This document shows, in pieces, positions 12,201 through 19,088 of a stretch of 64,000 nucleotides of DNA. This DNA comes from Paenibacillus woosongensis (GTDB lineage: Bacteria; Bacillota; Bacilli; Paenibacillales; Paenibacillaceae): NCBI RefSeq assembly GCF_030122845.1, contig NZ_CP126084.1:558001-622000 (forward strand), written 5' to 3'. Position numbers and translations under genes: made by a program. How positions within the stretch are numbered: the stretch's first letter is position 1; each line of letters starts with the position of its first letter. Below the pieces are notes generated by a model. The model was not told the DNA's origin and did no database searches. It was given only the letters and a program-made list of their open reading frames with translations.

Positions 12201-14494
12201 GGGATCGGGTATATCGGACGGGGGATGCGGCAAGATGGCTTCCTGACGGCTCCATCGAGTTTATTGGCAGAATGGACAATCAGGTTAAGATCAGAGGGTT
12301 TCGAGTCGAAATTGGCGAGATCGAAAGTGTTCTGCTTAACCACCCGGCGGTCAAGGAAGTCGTCATTCTCGTTAAGGAATATGAAGAAACGAACAAGTTC
12401 CTCTGTGCTTACGTAGTAGCTGGCGGAGAGTTGACCGTTCCAGCCGTTAAGGAATATATGGCCCAGCAGCTGCCCGACTACATGATTCCGTCCGCATTCG
12501 TATTCATGGAGGTGCTGCCGCTGAACGTCAACGGCAAGGTCGACCGCAAAGCGCTCCCCGAACCGGAATACCAGGGAGGCGATGTGGAGTACACCGCTCC
12601 AAGAAATGAGCACGAGGAGCTGGCTGTTCAGGTCTGGTCGGAAATACTGGGCATGGAGCGGATCAGTGTCCATGATAATTTCTTTGCACTTGGGGGCCAT
12701 TCGTTAAAGGCGATGCAAATGGTATCGAAGCTGGCCGAGCGCGGTTGGAACATCAGCATTAACCAGGTTTTTGCCCATCAGACTCCTGCCGAATTGTCGG
12801 CTTATGCGCAGCGGCTGGCTCCTGACGAGAAGCAGCGGATTACGGATGTCCGACAGGCGGAGCAGTGGCTTAGCGGCCGTCTCCAGCGATCCTGCGAGTG
12901 GAAGACCTACTTCGTTGAGGACGAGGAATATTCCATCGTTCATATATTTGGCCTGGATGAAGCGCTGAAGCAGGAAGCGGAAACGTTGATCGCCGAGCAT
13001 TTGGATGAGCGTCTACACCCGCATTATTTGCTCGATGCCGGGGAACTGAAAGAGGATACAAGGCATCCAAGCATGAGCCGGGAGGAGCTGAATGCACGGC
13101 TGCAATTGCAGCAGACAGAAGCTGCGGTCTGGGTCGATGGCATGCTTGAGCAGATCGGCCACATGCAGGAGCTCTATGCGCAGGGAGTTACGGGCGGACA
13201 GGTCGTGAAGGAATACGGAATTTCACCTTCACAAATGTACCATTTCAAGCACAAAGACGTGTCGGGAACGATGGTGAAATGGAATCAGGCGATTCAGCCG
13301 GACCTGCTGCGCCAGGCGCTTCAGCAAATTGTATCCGCTGAAGAGGTGATGCGCAGTGTGCTGGTTCAAAGAGATGGAGATGAGGAAGGATACTGGCGGC
13401 TGCATGAGCGCCCGCAACAGCTTGAATTGCCCATGATCGATATTTCCCCATTCGAACAGGGTACGCAGACGGATATTTTGAAGTCGCTCATGAACAGATT
13501 TTTTATTAAGCCATACTCGGACAAGGATCCGCTCATGTACCGTGTGCTGCTGGTTAAGCAGAGTGTGAAGGAATATTTGCTGCTGCTCCCGTTCTCCCAC
13601 ACCATTTTCGATTATATGAGCAATGAAGTCCTCCGCAGCCAAGTGATTGAAGCCTATGAGCTTCTCCGCCAAGGGAAGGCAGTCAAGCCGAAACAGGGCG
13701 CGACATTTACGGACTTCATAGCGCAAATTAGCCGAGGCCCGGAAGGAATATCGGCCAAGGAACTTTACGAGCTCTATGACCTTCGGAATTTCGAGACGGT
13801 AGCAAGGCAGATCGCCGCGGTCATGCAAACGCGAAGCGGGGACGGGCCCGCGCAGATGACTGTTATCAATCACAGCATCAATCTAGAGCTGCTAGCGGAA
13901 GGGCATAAGGATGCAGAGAGCAAGTGGAAGCTGGCGACGGGCATCTTTGCTGCATTTTTTAGCGCATATCTGGGCGTGGAGCAGATTCCGATGTGGATGA
14001 CCCATTTCGGAAGACAGTACGGGGAGGCCGCATATTTTGACATCGTTGGCGAATGTATCGATTACATTCCCCTGCTGCTGGACCGGAAGCAGGATATGGA
14101 TATGCAGAGCAAACTGGTCAGCAAGAAGCTGCAAGCCGCCTCGGACTACAACATTCATTTTGCGAATCTGCTATACAACGAATCGATAGATCCAGATTTT
14201 GCGGAAGCGAGAAATGCTTTGCTCGCCGCCTTTGAGAAGATGCCTGTCAATTTCAATTATCTGGGTGAGCTGAGCGGAGAAGCAGATTTAGAATACTTGG
14301 ATGCAGAAGGCGTGAATTGCGACGATCCAAACCGGATTCTCTATATGACCTGGCATCAGGGCAACCATATTCATATTACGCTGGCGCTTCCAGTGAAAGA
14401 GAGCTGCGAATCCATCCGGAGCATGCTGGATGAGGCCGCCCGGGAGCAGATCAAGGGGGATGCCTCTGCACAACTGAAAGGTGTAAATCTATGA
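3290..14494 (+). CDS. NRPS, three modules plus atypical C/E-like terminal domain, no thioesterase
   Basis: This 3734-residue protein reads C-A-T, C-A-T, C-A-T, then a terminal C/E-like domain. The first C domain opens with LTPMQEGMLFH, as in condensation domains that accept a D-residue, matching the upstream epimerization module; its HHIIMDG is near residue 153. Adenylation cores (YTSGSTG) lie near residues 645, 1722 and 2750. Carrier motifs (GGHSL) lie near 1033, 2097 and 3133, and the other C-domain motifs HHIVADG and HHIISDG near 1218 and 2283. Pocket residues by eye are DAFWIGGTFK (a known Val code), DAWFIGNIVK (close to the Leu code) and DVFWIGGSFK (Val-like). The last ~580 residues hold SHTIFDY in place of HHxxxDG and an E-like FNYLGE, but no TE or reductase. 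A TAG-start-to-stop overlap of 4 nt (ATGA) links it to the exporter gene. Confidence 0.95.
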   Translation: MVMNEKLSIAGVCNLTPMQEGMLFHSYLNPESTAYFEQFACTVTGQLDVGLLERSFNALIDKYDVLRLNFLHENMKNPKQIIFKKRSMSVLYEDISQMDKAEQEQYIQRFIQADQKKGFDLAKDMLLRAAVLQTDQQIDQQAGHRYKLIWSYHHIIMDGWCLKTIVQELFDVYKALSQGAEMELDEAPPFASYIQWLDRQDREEARRYWADYVQGYDSAIKLPSFGIRRQDGKGHHDQGMMRQKVNDQIDRSYKISEETARRLEQVAKAHQVTLNTVLQSAWALLLGRYNGTEDVVFGSVTSGRPAEVEGVEQMIGLFINTVPIRITFHGDQAFSSLIQQVQLTSLETQNYDFYPLAEIQSLSTKKQHLIDHIYAFQNYPVSADPLDESEAKEPFAISELEDFEQTHYDFNLILMPNEGLEVKFKYNAARYEQAAMDRLFQHYEQVLNTVSQNANVLLRDISVITSEERELILHRFNDTAGEYPRDQTIVQLFERQVERVPGNLAIVHHGENLTYKALNDRANQLAARLINRGVGPDQIVGLVGERSADTVIGMLGILKAGGAYLPIDPEYPTDRIEYMLLDSQAKWVVTPRCYAERLASEAEVIILDENEPERELTSIPAQQLDEPPLQVRQSPVKPANLAYVMYTSGSTGRPKGVMIEHQNVVRLVQNTNYIPFRPGDRILQTGAPVFDACTFEIWGALLNGLELYIIDKTSILDPEKLGQALREYSITTMWLTSPLFNQLAQQQPELFQPLRYLIVGGDALSPKHIQQVAEQCKGTTLINGYGPTENTTFSCCYTITTQEEKSIPIGGPIAHSTAYIVDLYGHLCPVGVPGELWVGGDGVARGYINNEALTSEKFMASPFAEGERVYRTGDAASWLPDGTIEFIGRLDHQVKIRGFRIEIGEIESRIQLHKAVKEAIVTVWDKGEGSKALCAYLVCEGELGAAEIRQYLAGYLPDYMIPSHWVFMDQLPLTANGKVHRQALPLPEESAAYEGIYVAPRNEAEQKLADIWSDVLGVPAVGVNDHFFELGGHSLTALKLVSEVKKQFQVQLPLADVFQTPVLADMAARIGGNQEAGSDTALAIEPAPAAEYYPVSSAQKRLFILHGMTGMDTAYNMPFVLQIEGRLDVKRLEEAFQALIARHEPLRTSFTLLQGEPVQRIHERVDFTMEQLDVHPDQNMEDIVDKLVTPFDLGQAPLLRAALAKRQEEQYVLVIDIHHIVADGSSISVIVKEFSELYNGQGLERLGVQRIQYKDFAVWQNKQLGSGGLQQHERYWLEQFAEEPPVLNMLTDYPRPQIQSFEGAVASVEIDQELSSRLKQLANETGATLYMVLLAAYSVLLSKYSAQEDIVIGSPTAGRTHADVLHTVGMFVNTLALRLKPGAQKTFGDFLNEVKQTALQAFEHQDYQYEDLIEQLGLRRDMSRNPLFDTVFTLQNIDIQEADLTGLAVQSCSWDGRMSKFDLTLTVVEREQGMFIDAEYAVKLFKAATIERLLKHFVQVLRVIAADKEMKLADIELLSPEERQQMMVDFNGSRTEYPHNRTVYELFAEQAGRTPEQIALVFKEERLTYRQLDEMAGRFAQMLRELGVKPGEVTAIMAEHSIEMIVAVLAVLKAGGAYLPIDHEYPADRIAYILEDSNAGLLLTKSRLLQAKDMLAPDMKVHMTGRHIQAIDLEDTLALSREAGPLPSSTSSATPTTSSSPSTSTPPLASAEASPSDLAYVIYTSGSTGKPKGVMIEHRSLLNMTGWYQTYYQLTAADKCTKYAGFGFDASVWEIFPALLSGSELHIIPEEIRYDVRLLAEYYNNSRISISFLPTAVCEQFIQLDNDSLRMLITGGDKLRVYRPTPYELVNNYGPTENTIVTSAFKVKGEYDNIPIGKPIDNVRVYILDANDKLLPVGVPGELCVAGDSLARGYMNRPDLTAEKFTSDPFYPGERMYRTGDLARWLPEGDLEYLGRMDEQVKIRGYRIELGEVENVLLKQAGIKEAVVLAIENLRHETELCAYIAASREWPVRELREHLARELPEYMLPVHYMFLDELPLTANGKVNRRALPQPDFHSAAENNHVPPRSKTEQRLAEIWSEVLGVEQVGAHSHFFELGGHSLKAAALTAGIKEAFQVDLPLSGVFRHPILEQMAAGIDALERQGYTEIERIPDQEDYPVSSAQKRLLILNELEGAGTAYNMPFVLQLSGSLDRSRLQQSFDALIRRHAAFRTSFALREGELVQIIHPEVAFQIREMAIMDEPARIKEAIRQFVQPFHLQQAPLIRVGLASLSADKHILMIDMHHIISDGESVRLLVEELSQLYSGQEQSSTATRVEYKDYAVWQNKMLQSEAYRQQEQYWLERFAGELPVLTLPTDYARPQMQSFEGDSLTVKLDSDLSSRILEAAARTGTTLYMFLLAAYNILLSKYANQEDIIVGTPTAGRAQKELEGIIGMFVNTLAIRTQPEGHKHFGDFLEEVKEHSLQAFENQLIQYEDLLEKLEVARDVSRNPLFDTMFAVDNVGVEEIQLDGLRMEPYPFDNGTSKFDLMVTAAEDGAEIRLDIEYAVKLFRKDTIERLIAHYVQILRAVTADMDIKLCDIGLLLEEERRQIIADFNDTATYYPRQTIHELFEEQAEQQADRIAVVHGDTELTYRELNAKANQLAAILRDKGVGPDRIVAIIGDRTLEMIIGMLAILKAGGAYLPIDPDYPMDRVEYFLKNSEAKVLLARSCYADRAIDGVEAVVLDHEQLDNLDAPNLPHETNPGHLAYVMYTSGSTGLPKGVMVEHLGVARLVRNTNYVRFTKEDRVLQTAAPVFDVSVFDIWGALLNGARLYLVDKFTLLDPIRVESVLQQHRITMLWLTSPLFTQFAQQKPDMFRTVSYLIVGGDILSPKHIQLVREHCGQLTVVNGYGPTENTSFSCCFIIEEAYEKSVPIGPPISNSTAYIVDKYGNLNPVGVPGELWVGGDGVARGYMNNEELTRQKFIPNPFVPGDRVYRTGDAARWLPDGSIEFIGRMDNQVKIRGFRVEIGEIESVLLNHPAVKEVVILVKEYEETNKFLCAYVVAGGELTVPAVKEYMAQQLPDYMIPSAFVFMEVLPLNVNGKVDRKALPEPEYQGGDVEYTAPRNEHEELAVQVWSEILGMERISVHDNFFALGGHSLKAMQMVSKLAERGWNISINQVFAHQTPAELSAYAQRLAPDEKQRITDVRQAEQWLSGRLQRSCEWKTYFVEDEEYSIVHIFGLDEALKQEAETLIAEHLDERLHPHYLLDAGELKEDTRHPSMSREELNARLQLQQTEAAVWVDGMLEQIGHMQELYAQGVTGGQVVKEYGISPSQMYHFKHKDVSGTMVKWNQAIQPDLLRQALQQIVSAEEVMRSVLVQRDGDEEGYWRLHERPQQLELPMIDISPFEQGTQTDILKSLMNRFFIKPYSDKDPLMYRVLLVKQSVKEYLLLLPFSHTIFDYMSNEVLRSQVIEAYELLRQGKAVKPKQGATFTDFIAQISRGPEGISAKELYELYDLRNFETVARQIAAVMQTRSGDGPAQMTVINHSINLELLAEGHKDAESKWKLATGIFAAFFSAYLGVEQIPMWMTHFGRQYGEAAYFDIVGECIDYIPLLLDRKQDMDMQSKLVSKKLQAASDYNIHFANLLYNESIDPDFAEARNALLAAFEKMPVNFNYLGELSGEADLEYLDAEGVNCDDPNRILYMTWHQGNHIHITLALPVKESCESIRSMLDEAAREQIKGDASAQLKGVNL

Positions 14495-15768
14495 GAGACA
14501 CAAGAAATATTGCGATCTTCAGTTTAAGCCGCTTAATTACGGAGCTGGGAACGTCCATTTTCCGCTTTGCGCTCAGTCTGTATATTCTCGATCTCACCGG
14601 TTCAGCGAGCATGTTCGCCCTTGTATTGAGTTTTACTTATATTCCGGGCATTTTCGTCAATATTTTCGCCGGGGTGTTCGTGGACCGCAGCAATAAAAAG
14701 CGGATTATGGTCACGACCGACTTCCTAAGCGGCACATCGATTTTACTGTTAATGCTGCTGTTTCAATTTTACCACGACAGCATTCTGCTCTTTATCGTGT
14801 ATGCGATGGTAATGAGCACGCTCCAGGCGTTCTTTACACTGACGATCAATTCGTCAGTGCCCAACATCGTTGCTCCCGAACGGGTAGCTACGGTGAATTC
14901 CAGCAACCAGAGCATAGGGGCCCTGATCAGTATTTTGGGGCCCGTGCTCGGGGCTGTCGCCTATAGTAAGTTCGGCCTGGAGAAAATTTTCTTGATTGAA
15001 GGGGTTGCGTTCATCCTTTCCGGATTTCTTAATATGGCGCTGAAGTTCTCATCCCGCAAGGAGCATTTGGGGGAGATCAAGCCTTATGTGGAAAGCTTGA
15101 AGGAGGTGTACCAGTACATCAGGCAGCGTGCTGCGATCAAGTACTTGTTATCGATATTCGTCGTGGTTAACTTTGTCATCGCGCCGGCGGTTTCGCTAAT
15201 CCTGCCCTTTATTGTCTATCAAGCGCTGGATATGACGCCCCAGCAGCTGTCGTTCATTGAAGCCGCATTAGCGGTAGGCGTGATTATCGGAGCCATCGTT
15301 GTTTCGGTGCCCAAGATGAATCGTTTTATTACCAACAAAATTTTCATTCTGATTCAGCTGCAAGGCTTCGTCATCGCCATGTGGATGTTTCCGAAATGGC
15401 CGATCTTCGATATGAGCGCAAAGATTACGCTGATGGCCGGCTATATGATTGTCTTGGCGCTGACGGGTGCGCTCAATACGATGGGCAATATTCCTATGCT
15501 CTCCTATGTGCAAATTTATATTCCCGAGCGGATCAGAGCCAGTATTCTTGGGGTGGTCAATACGGTGACTACGATTGCCGTGCCTGTTGGCATGTGGGTA
15601 TACGGTGCAGCTCTGGAGGGGATGGATTGGTCTTATATCGCTGTAATTTCTGGTGCAGGTCTATTCGTTGTTGGTTTTATAGCCCATCGCAACCGCGAGC
15701 TAAGAGAGTTCTTCACCCAGGGTGCCGAGCCGGAGCCGGTGAGAGCGGTGGAAGTGCATGAAGCCTGA
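14491..15768 (+). CDS. MFS exporter, EntS/MFS_3-like
   Basis: A 425-residue integral membrane protein with about 12 hydrophobic segments. The loop between helices 2 and 3 carries a motif-A-like sequence (GVFVDRSNKKR), and the N-terminal half resembles MFS_3 exporters such as EntS. Its start codon overlaps the NRPS stop (ATGA), so the two are translationally coupled. The natural inference is proton-driven export of the NRPS product, or self-resistance. The C-terminal tail is acidic and cytoplasmic. The family is clear from the sequence; the substrate is not. Confidence 0.9.
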   Translation: MRDTRNIAIFSLSRLITELGTSIFRFALSLYILDLTGSASMFALVLSFTYIPGIFVNIFAGVFVDRSNKKRIMVTTDFLSGTSILLLMLLFQFYHDSILLFIVYAMVMSTLQAFFTLTINSSVPNIVAPERVATVNSSNQSIGALISILGPVLGAVAYSKFGLEKIFLIEGVAFILSGFLNMALKFSSRKEHLGEIKPYVESLKEVYQYIRQRAAIKYLLSIFVVVNFVIAPAVSLILPFIVYQALDMTPQQLSFIEAALAVGVIIGAIVVSVPKMNRFITNKIFILIQLQGFVIAMWMFPKWPIFDMSAKITLMAGYMIVLALTGALNTMGNIPMLSYVQIYIPERIRASILGVVNTVTTIAVPVGMWVYGAALEGMDWSYIAVISGAGLFVVGFIAHRNRELREFFTQGAEPEPVRAVEVHEA

Positions 15769-15814
15769 CATGGATGATGAGAAAACGATAATCGATGAGG
15801 AGGATGAATGAAAG

Positions 15815-17074
15815 ATGAAGACGTTCGAAATGCTGGAATCCAATGTTAGGTCGTATTGCAGAAGTTTCCCGGTTGTATTCGATAAAGCGAAGGGCGACCA
15901 GTTATATGCCGACACCGGAGAAGCCTACATCGACTTTTTTGCTGGCGCCGGGGCGCTCAACTACGGGCATAACAATGAGTTTATGAAGTCGAAAATTATG
16001 GAATATGTGTCCCAGGACCGGATTATGCACGGGCTTGATATGTATACGAAGGCGAAGGAAGACTTCATCGTTTCGTTCTCCGAGCATATTCTGAAGCCCC
16101 AGTCTCTGGACTATAAGCTGCAATTTTGCGGACCGACGGGAACGAATGCGGTGGAGGCCGCATTGAAGCTGGCCCGGAAGGTCAAGGGCAGAACAGGCGT
16201 CTTTGCTTTTATGGGCGGATTTCATGGAATGTCCCTGGGAAGCCTGTCGATTACGAGCAGCAATTCGATGCGCGAAAGCGCGGGAATGCCGCTGAATAAC
16301 GTGACTTTCATTCCTTATGGGCAGTCGTTCGAGGGGCTGGATACGATCCGTTATATGGAGCATATTCTGTCCGATACGCACTCCGGGGTCGGCAAGCCGG
16401 CCGCGATTATATTGGAGACCGTGCAAGCGGAGGGCGGAATTCATGTAGCCGAGATCGAGTGGCTGCAAAGCCTGCGTCAGCTGTGCGATGAGCACGATAT
16501 TCTGCTGATCATCGATGATATCCAGGTAGGCTGCGGCAGAACGGGGCCGTTCTTCTCATTCGAACGCGCGGGGATTGTGCCGGACATCGTCATTTTATCC
16601 AAATCGATCAGCGGATACGGCCTGCCGATGTCCTTGCTCTTAATCAGACCCGAACTGGACATCTGGAGTCCAGGGGAGCATAACGGAACGTTCCGGGGGA
16701 ATCAGCTTGCCTTCGTTACCGCCAAGGCGGCATTGGAATTCAGGACGGCGGAGAGGCTGGGCGAGCAGGTGCGGGAAAAGGAAGCTTTTATCAAGCATTA
16801 TTTGCAAAAAAAGATCGCGCCTTTAGATGCGGATCTGAAGTTCCGGGGCATCGGCATGATTTGGGGCATCGATGTCTCTCATCTGGGCGAGGAGGTCGCC
16901 AGAGAAATTACGGCGAATTGCTTTAAAAATGGCCTGATTCTAGAGCGGGCTGGCCGGAATGATACGGTGATCAAGATCATGCCTCCGCTAACGATCAGCA
17001 TAGAGAACCTGAAGCGGGGCTGCGAAATTATTGCCGAGAGCTTCAGCCGGGTTTGCCATACTTTTAGTCATTAA
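15815..17074 (+). CDS. ectB: EctB-type diaminobutyrate--2-oxoglutarate aminotransferase
   Basis: A 419-residue class III, PLP-dependent aminotransferase with the features of EctB: an N-terminal FEMLESNVRSYCRSFP region, a FFAGAGALNYGHN segment, the IIDDIQVGCGRTG motif, and the PLP lysine in SKSISGYG near residue 263. EctB converts L-aspartate-semialdehyde to L-2,4-diaminobutyrate using glutamate. No ectA or ectC is present, so ectoine synthesis is not supported; homologues in Paenibacillus lipopeptide clusters supply Dab monomers. It lies 46 nt after the exporter in the same orientation, consistent with Dab supply to this NRPS. The start at 15815 is preceded by GAGGAGGA. A diaminopimelate- or ornithine-type aminotransferase is less likely. 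Confidence 0.88.
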   Translation: MKTFEMLESNVRSYCRSFPVVFDKAKGDQLYADTGEAYIDFFAGAGALNYGHNNEFMKSKIMEYVSQDRIMHGLDMYTKAKEDFIVSFSEHILKPQSLDYKLQFCGPTGTNAVEAALKLARKVKGRTGVFAFMGGFHGMSLGSLSITSSNSMRESAGMPLNNVTFIPYGQSFEGLDTIRYMEHILSDTHSGVGKPAAIILETVQAEGGIHVAEIEWLQSLRQLCDEHDILLIIDDIQVGCGRTGPFFSFERAGIVPDIVILSKSISGYGLPMSLLLIRPELDIWSPGEHNGTFRGNQLAFVTAKAALEFRTAERLGEQVREKEAFIKHYLQKKIAPLDADLKFRGIGMIWGIDVSHLGEEVAREITANCFKNGLILERAGRNDTVIKIMPPLTISIENLKRGCEIIAESFSRVCHTFSH

Positions 17075-17147
17075 TCATTTATGCTCTGAAGCAAAAAACA
17101 CCGGCCAAGTCCAATGGAGGAATTTCCCATCTGGCTACGAATAAAAG

Positions 17148-17228
17148 CCACTATAACAGCAGCGGATACATGTCTGTAATCAGTTTAAATGCGGTTACAG
17201 ATATGTTGTCTCGCTGCTGTTTAAGTGG
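17148..17228. terminator. Long imperfect hairpin between convergent operons
   Basis: The left arm begins CCACTATAACAGCAGCG (17148-17164) and the right arm ends CGCTGCTGTTTAAGTGG. The pairing continues inward through CTGTAA/TTACAG with G-U pairs, giving about 33 paired positions around a loop near 17185-17195. It lies between two convergent genes, where a bidirectional terminator is expected. There is no classical T-run directly after either arm, so a structured RNA or a small inverted-repeat element is also possible. Confidence 0.55.
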
Positions 17229-17250
17229 CGCGATGTGGAGGTTAATTACA

Positions 17251-18117
17251 TTAAATGTGAACCTCGTTCCAGATGCGTGTTACGTTGTCGAAGGCGATTC
17301 TGGTACCTTGCCGGCAATCCTCCATGCCTTCATATTCGATAGACATGTAGCCATCGTATCCAGACGCTTTGATCAGGCGCAGAATCTCGTATAGGTCGAG
17401 GTCTCCGTGTCCGGCAATGGCTCCGCGCAGGTAATCGCCGCTGGCGCTGGTGAACCAGCCTTCGCCCGGGTTGCGGTAGGATGGACGGATGTAGAAGTCC
17501 TTGATATGAATCATGGAGGCGTAGGGCAGGTTGTTTTTTACAGCGGCAACCGGATTTTCGTCCACGCAGACGAAGTTGCCGACATCCAGCGTTGTCTTGA
17601 AGTTCGGGCGGTCCACGGCATGGATGAGCGCCTGCACCCGATCGCTGGCCTGGACATAGTAGCCGTGGTTCTCCACGCTCGTTGTTATATCATACTGCTT
17701 GGCATGGTCGGCAATGCGCTGGCAGGCTGCGGCTATTCTGTCCAAGTCTTCCTGAAAGCGGGCGATGGAGGTATCTGGTCGGGATGCCACGTCATGGCGC
17801 ATCAGCTTCGCGCCGAGCCGATGAACCCGGTCCACCTCGCTCATGACGCGGGCGATTTCCGCTTCGTACTGTTCCTCGGTCTCCGTGAGGAAGTTGGCGC
17901 CAATCGCATAGTTGGATATGCCGATGCCCACAGCCGCCGCTTTCTCCCTGATTTGCTCCTCCAATTCCGGATTGGCCTCAAAATCAAAGCCGAGTCCCGG
18001 CACGATTTCGATATGGCTGGCGCCGATGCCGGCGACCCATTCGATCACCTCCCCAATGGTCATGCTGCCGTCGCGCATCGCTTGATACAAGCTGTAAGAG
18101 CTGATTCCCAATTTCAT
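17251..18117 (-). CDS. Sugar phosphate isomerase/epimerase (TIM barrel, AP endonuclease 2 superfamily)
   Basis: A 288-residue TIM-barrel protein of the xylose-isomerase-like superfamily. Likely metal ligands are the Glu in SVENHG, the Asp in TLDVGN, the His in MIHIKD and the Glu in MSIEYEG. These enzymes isomerise, epimerise or dehydrate sugars, inositols or ketosugars in the cytoplasm. The start is preceded by AAGGAG at a good distance. It is the third gene of a minus-strand operon after a Gfo/Idh dehydrogenase and a second isomerase, an arrangement typical of inositol or 3-keto-sugar catabolism. The substrate cannot be read from sequence. Confidence 0.9.
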   Translation of the reverse strand: MKLGISSYSLYQAMRDGSMTIGEVIEWVAGIGASHIEIVPGLGFDFEANPELEEQIREKAAAVGIGISNYAIGANFLTETEEQYEAEIARVMSEVDRVHRLGAKLMRHDVASRPDTSIARFQEDLDRIAAACQRIADHAKQYDITTSVENHGYYVQASDRVQALIHAVDRPNFKTTLDVGNFVCVDENPVAAVKNNLPYASMIHIKDFYIRPSYRNPGEGWFTSASGDYLRGAIAGHGDLDLYEILRLIKASGYDGYMSIEYEGMEDCRQGTRIAFDNVTRIWNEVHI

Positions 18118-18172
18118 AAGGAGGACTCCTTTTCGCTAGGTTAGGTGAGTTAAGATACCTTGAGTATGCTCA

Positions 18173-19051
18173 TTAGTCCCGATAAGCGCGGATGAATTCT
18201 ACGGCCTTGCGGATGTCTTCCGCCGGGTTGTCGCCGACTTCACGCTCGATCGTCAAATAGCCCTTGTAGCCGATTTCCTGCAATGCGGCGAAATAAGCCG
18301 GGAAATCGACAGCTCCTGCGCCCAGAGGCAATTCCTCAAAGGCTGCTCCAGAGGAGGCCATCTCGGCGATTTTCTCGTGTGTCATTTCGTCGTAGCCCAG
18401 ATAGCCGTACACCTCTTTCGGATCGACGGGACGGAGCCTGCGTCCGTCTTTAACGTGGGTATGCACGAGGTAGTCCTTGAGCAGCTTCACGCCTTCCACA
18501 GGATCATCGCCCGTCACCATGACCATGTTCGCCGGGTCAAAGTTGACGGAGACGCCGTTGGTGCTGAGCGTATCCAGGAAGCTTTTTAAATGCGCTGCCG
18601 GCTCTGGTCCGGTCTCAATGGCGAAATAAGCGTTCATGCTCTTCGCATATACGCCCAACTCCTCGCACGCCTCCTGCATCGCATGGTAGATGCGTCCGTT
18701 CCTGTCGTCCGGGACGATGCCGATATGCGTCGTTACGACGGAGGTTCCCAGCTCCACGGCCAGGTCGAGGATACGCTTCGACTTCTCGATTTTCGCGGGA
18801 TTGGCGTCTGCATCCTGGAAGCCGTGTCCGGCCAAATCGCCGCACAGGGCGGAGATTTCGAGCCCCAGTCCATCGATGTAGCTGCGCAGCTCCTTGCGTT
18901 TGGCCGGAGACAGGGCGGCAGGATCCATCTCGCCGGATACGGCGTAAATTTGCACGCCCTCCGCGCCGACCTCCTTTGCTTTCTTCAGCCCTTCCATTAC
19001 GCCCACGCCAAAGCTGTCCACAATGACGCCAATTTTATTGGTCAATTTCAT
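18173..19051 (-). CDS. Sugar phosphate isomerase/epimerase, second copy
   Basis: A 292-residue TIM-barrel protein of the same superfamily as its downstream neighbour but clearly divergent. Candidate metal ligands are the Glu in AIETGPE, the Asp in VNFDPAN, the His in HTHVKDGR and the Glu in LTIERE. AAAGGAGG stands before the ATG at 19051. It lies between the Gfo/Idh gene (37 nt upstream) and the other isomerase (55 nt downstream). Two isomerases with one dehydrogenase suggest consecutive steps on the same oxidised sugar; this is inference. Confidence 0.9.
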   Translation of the reverse strand: MKLTNKIGVIVDSFGVGVMEGLKKAKEVGAEGVQIYAVSGEMDPAALSPAKRKELRSYIDGLGLEISALCGDLAGHGFQDADANPAKIEKSKRILDLAVELGTSVVTTHIGIVPDDRNGRIYHAMQEACEELGVYAKSMNAYFAIETGPEPAAHLKSFLDTLSTNGVSVNFDPANMVMVTGDDPVEGVKLLKDYLVHTHVKDGRRLRPVDPKEVYGYLGYDEMTHEKIAEMASSGAAFEELPLGAGAVDFPAYFAALQEIGYKGYLTIEREVGDNPAEDIRKAVEFIRAYRD

Positions 19052-19088
19052 TTTTTGCCTGCCTCCTTTAATTGCTTTTGCTGCCGAC

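Noticed and set aside
15815..17074. Ectoine biosynthesis locus
   Set aside because: Only the aminotransferase is present; no ectA or ectC, and the context is an NRPS operon.
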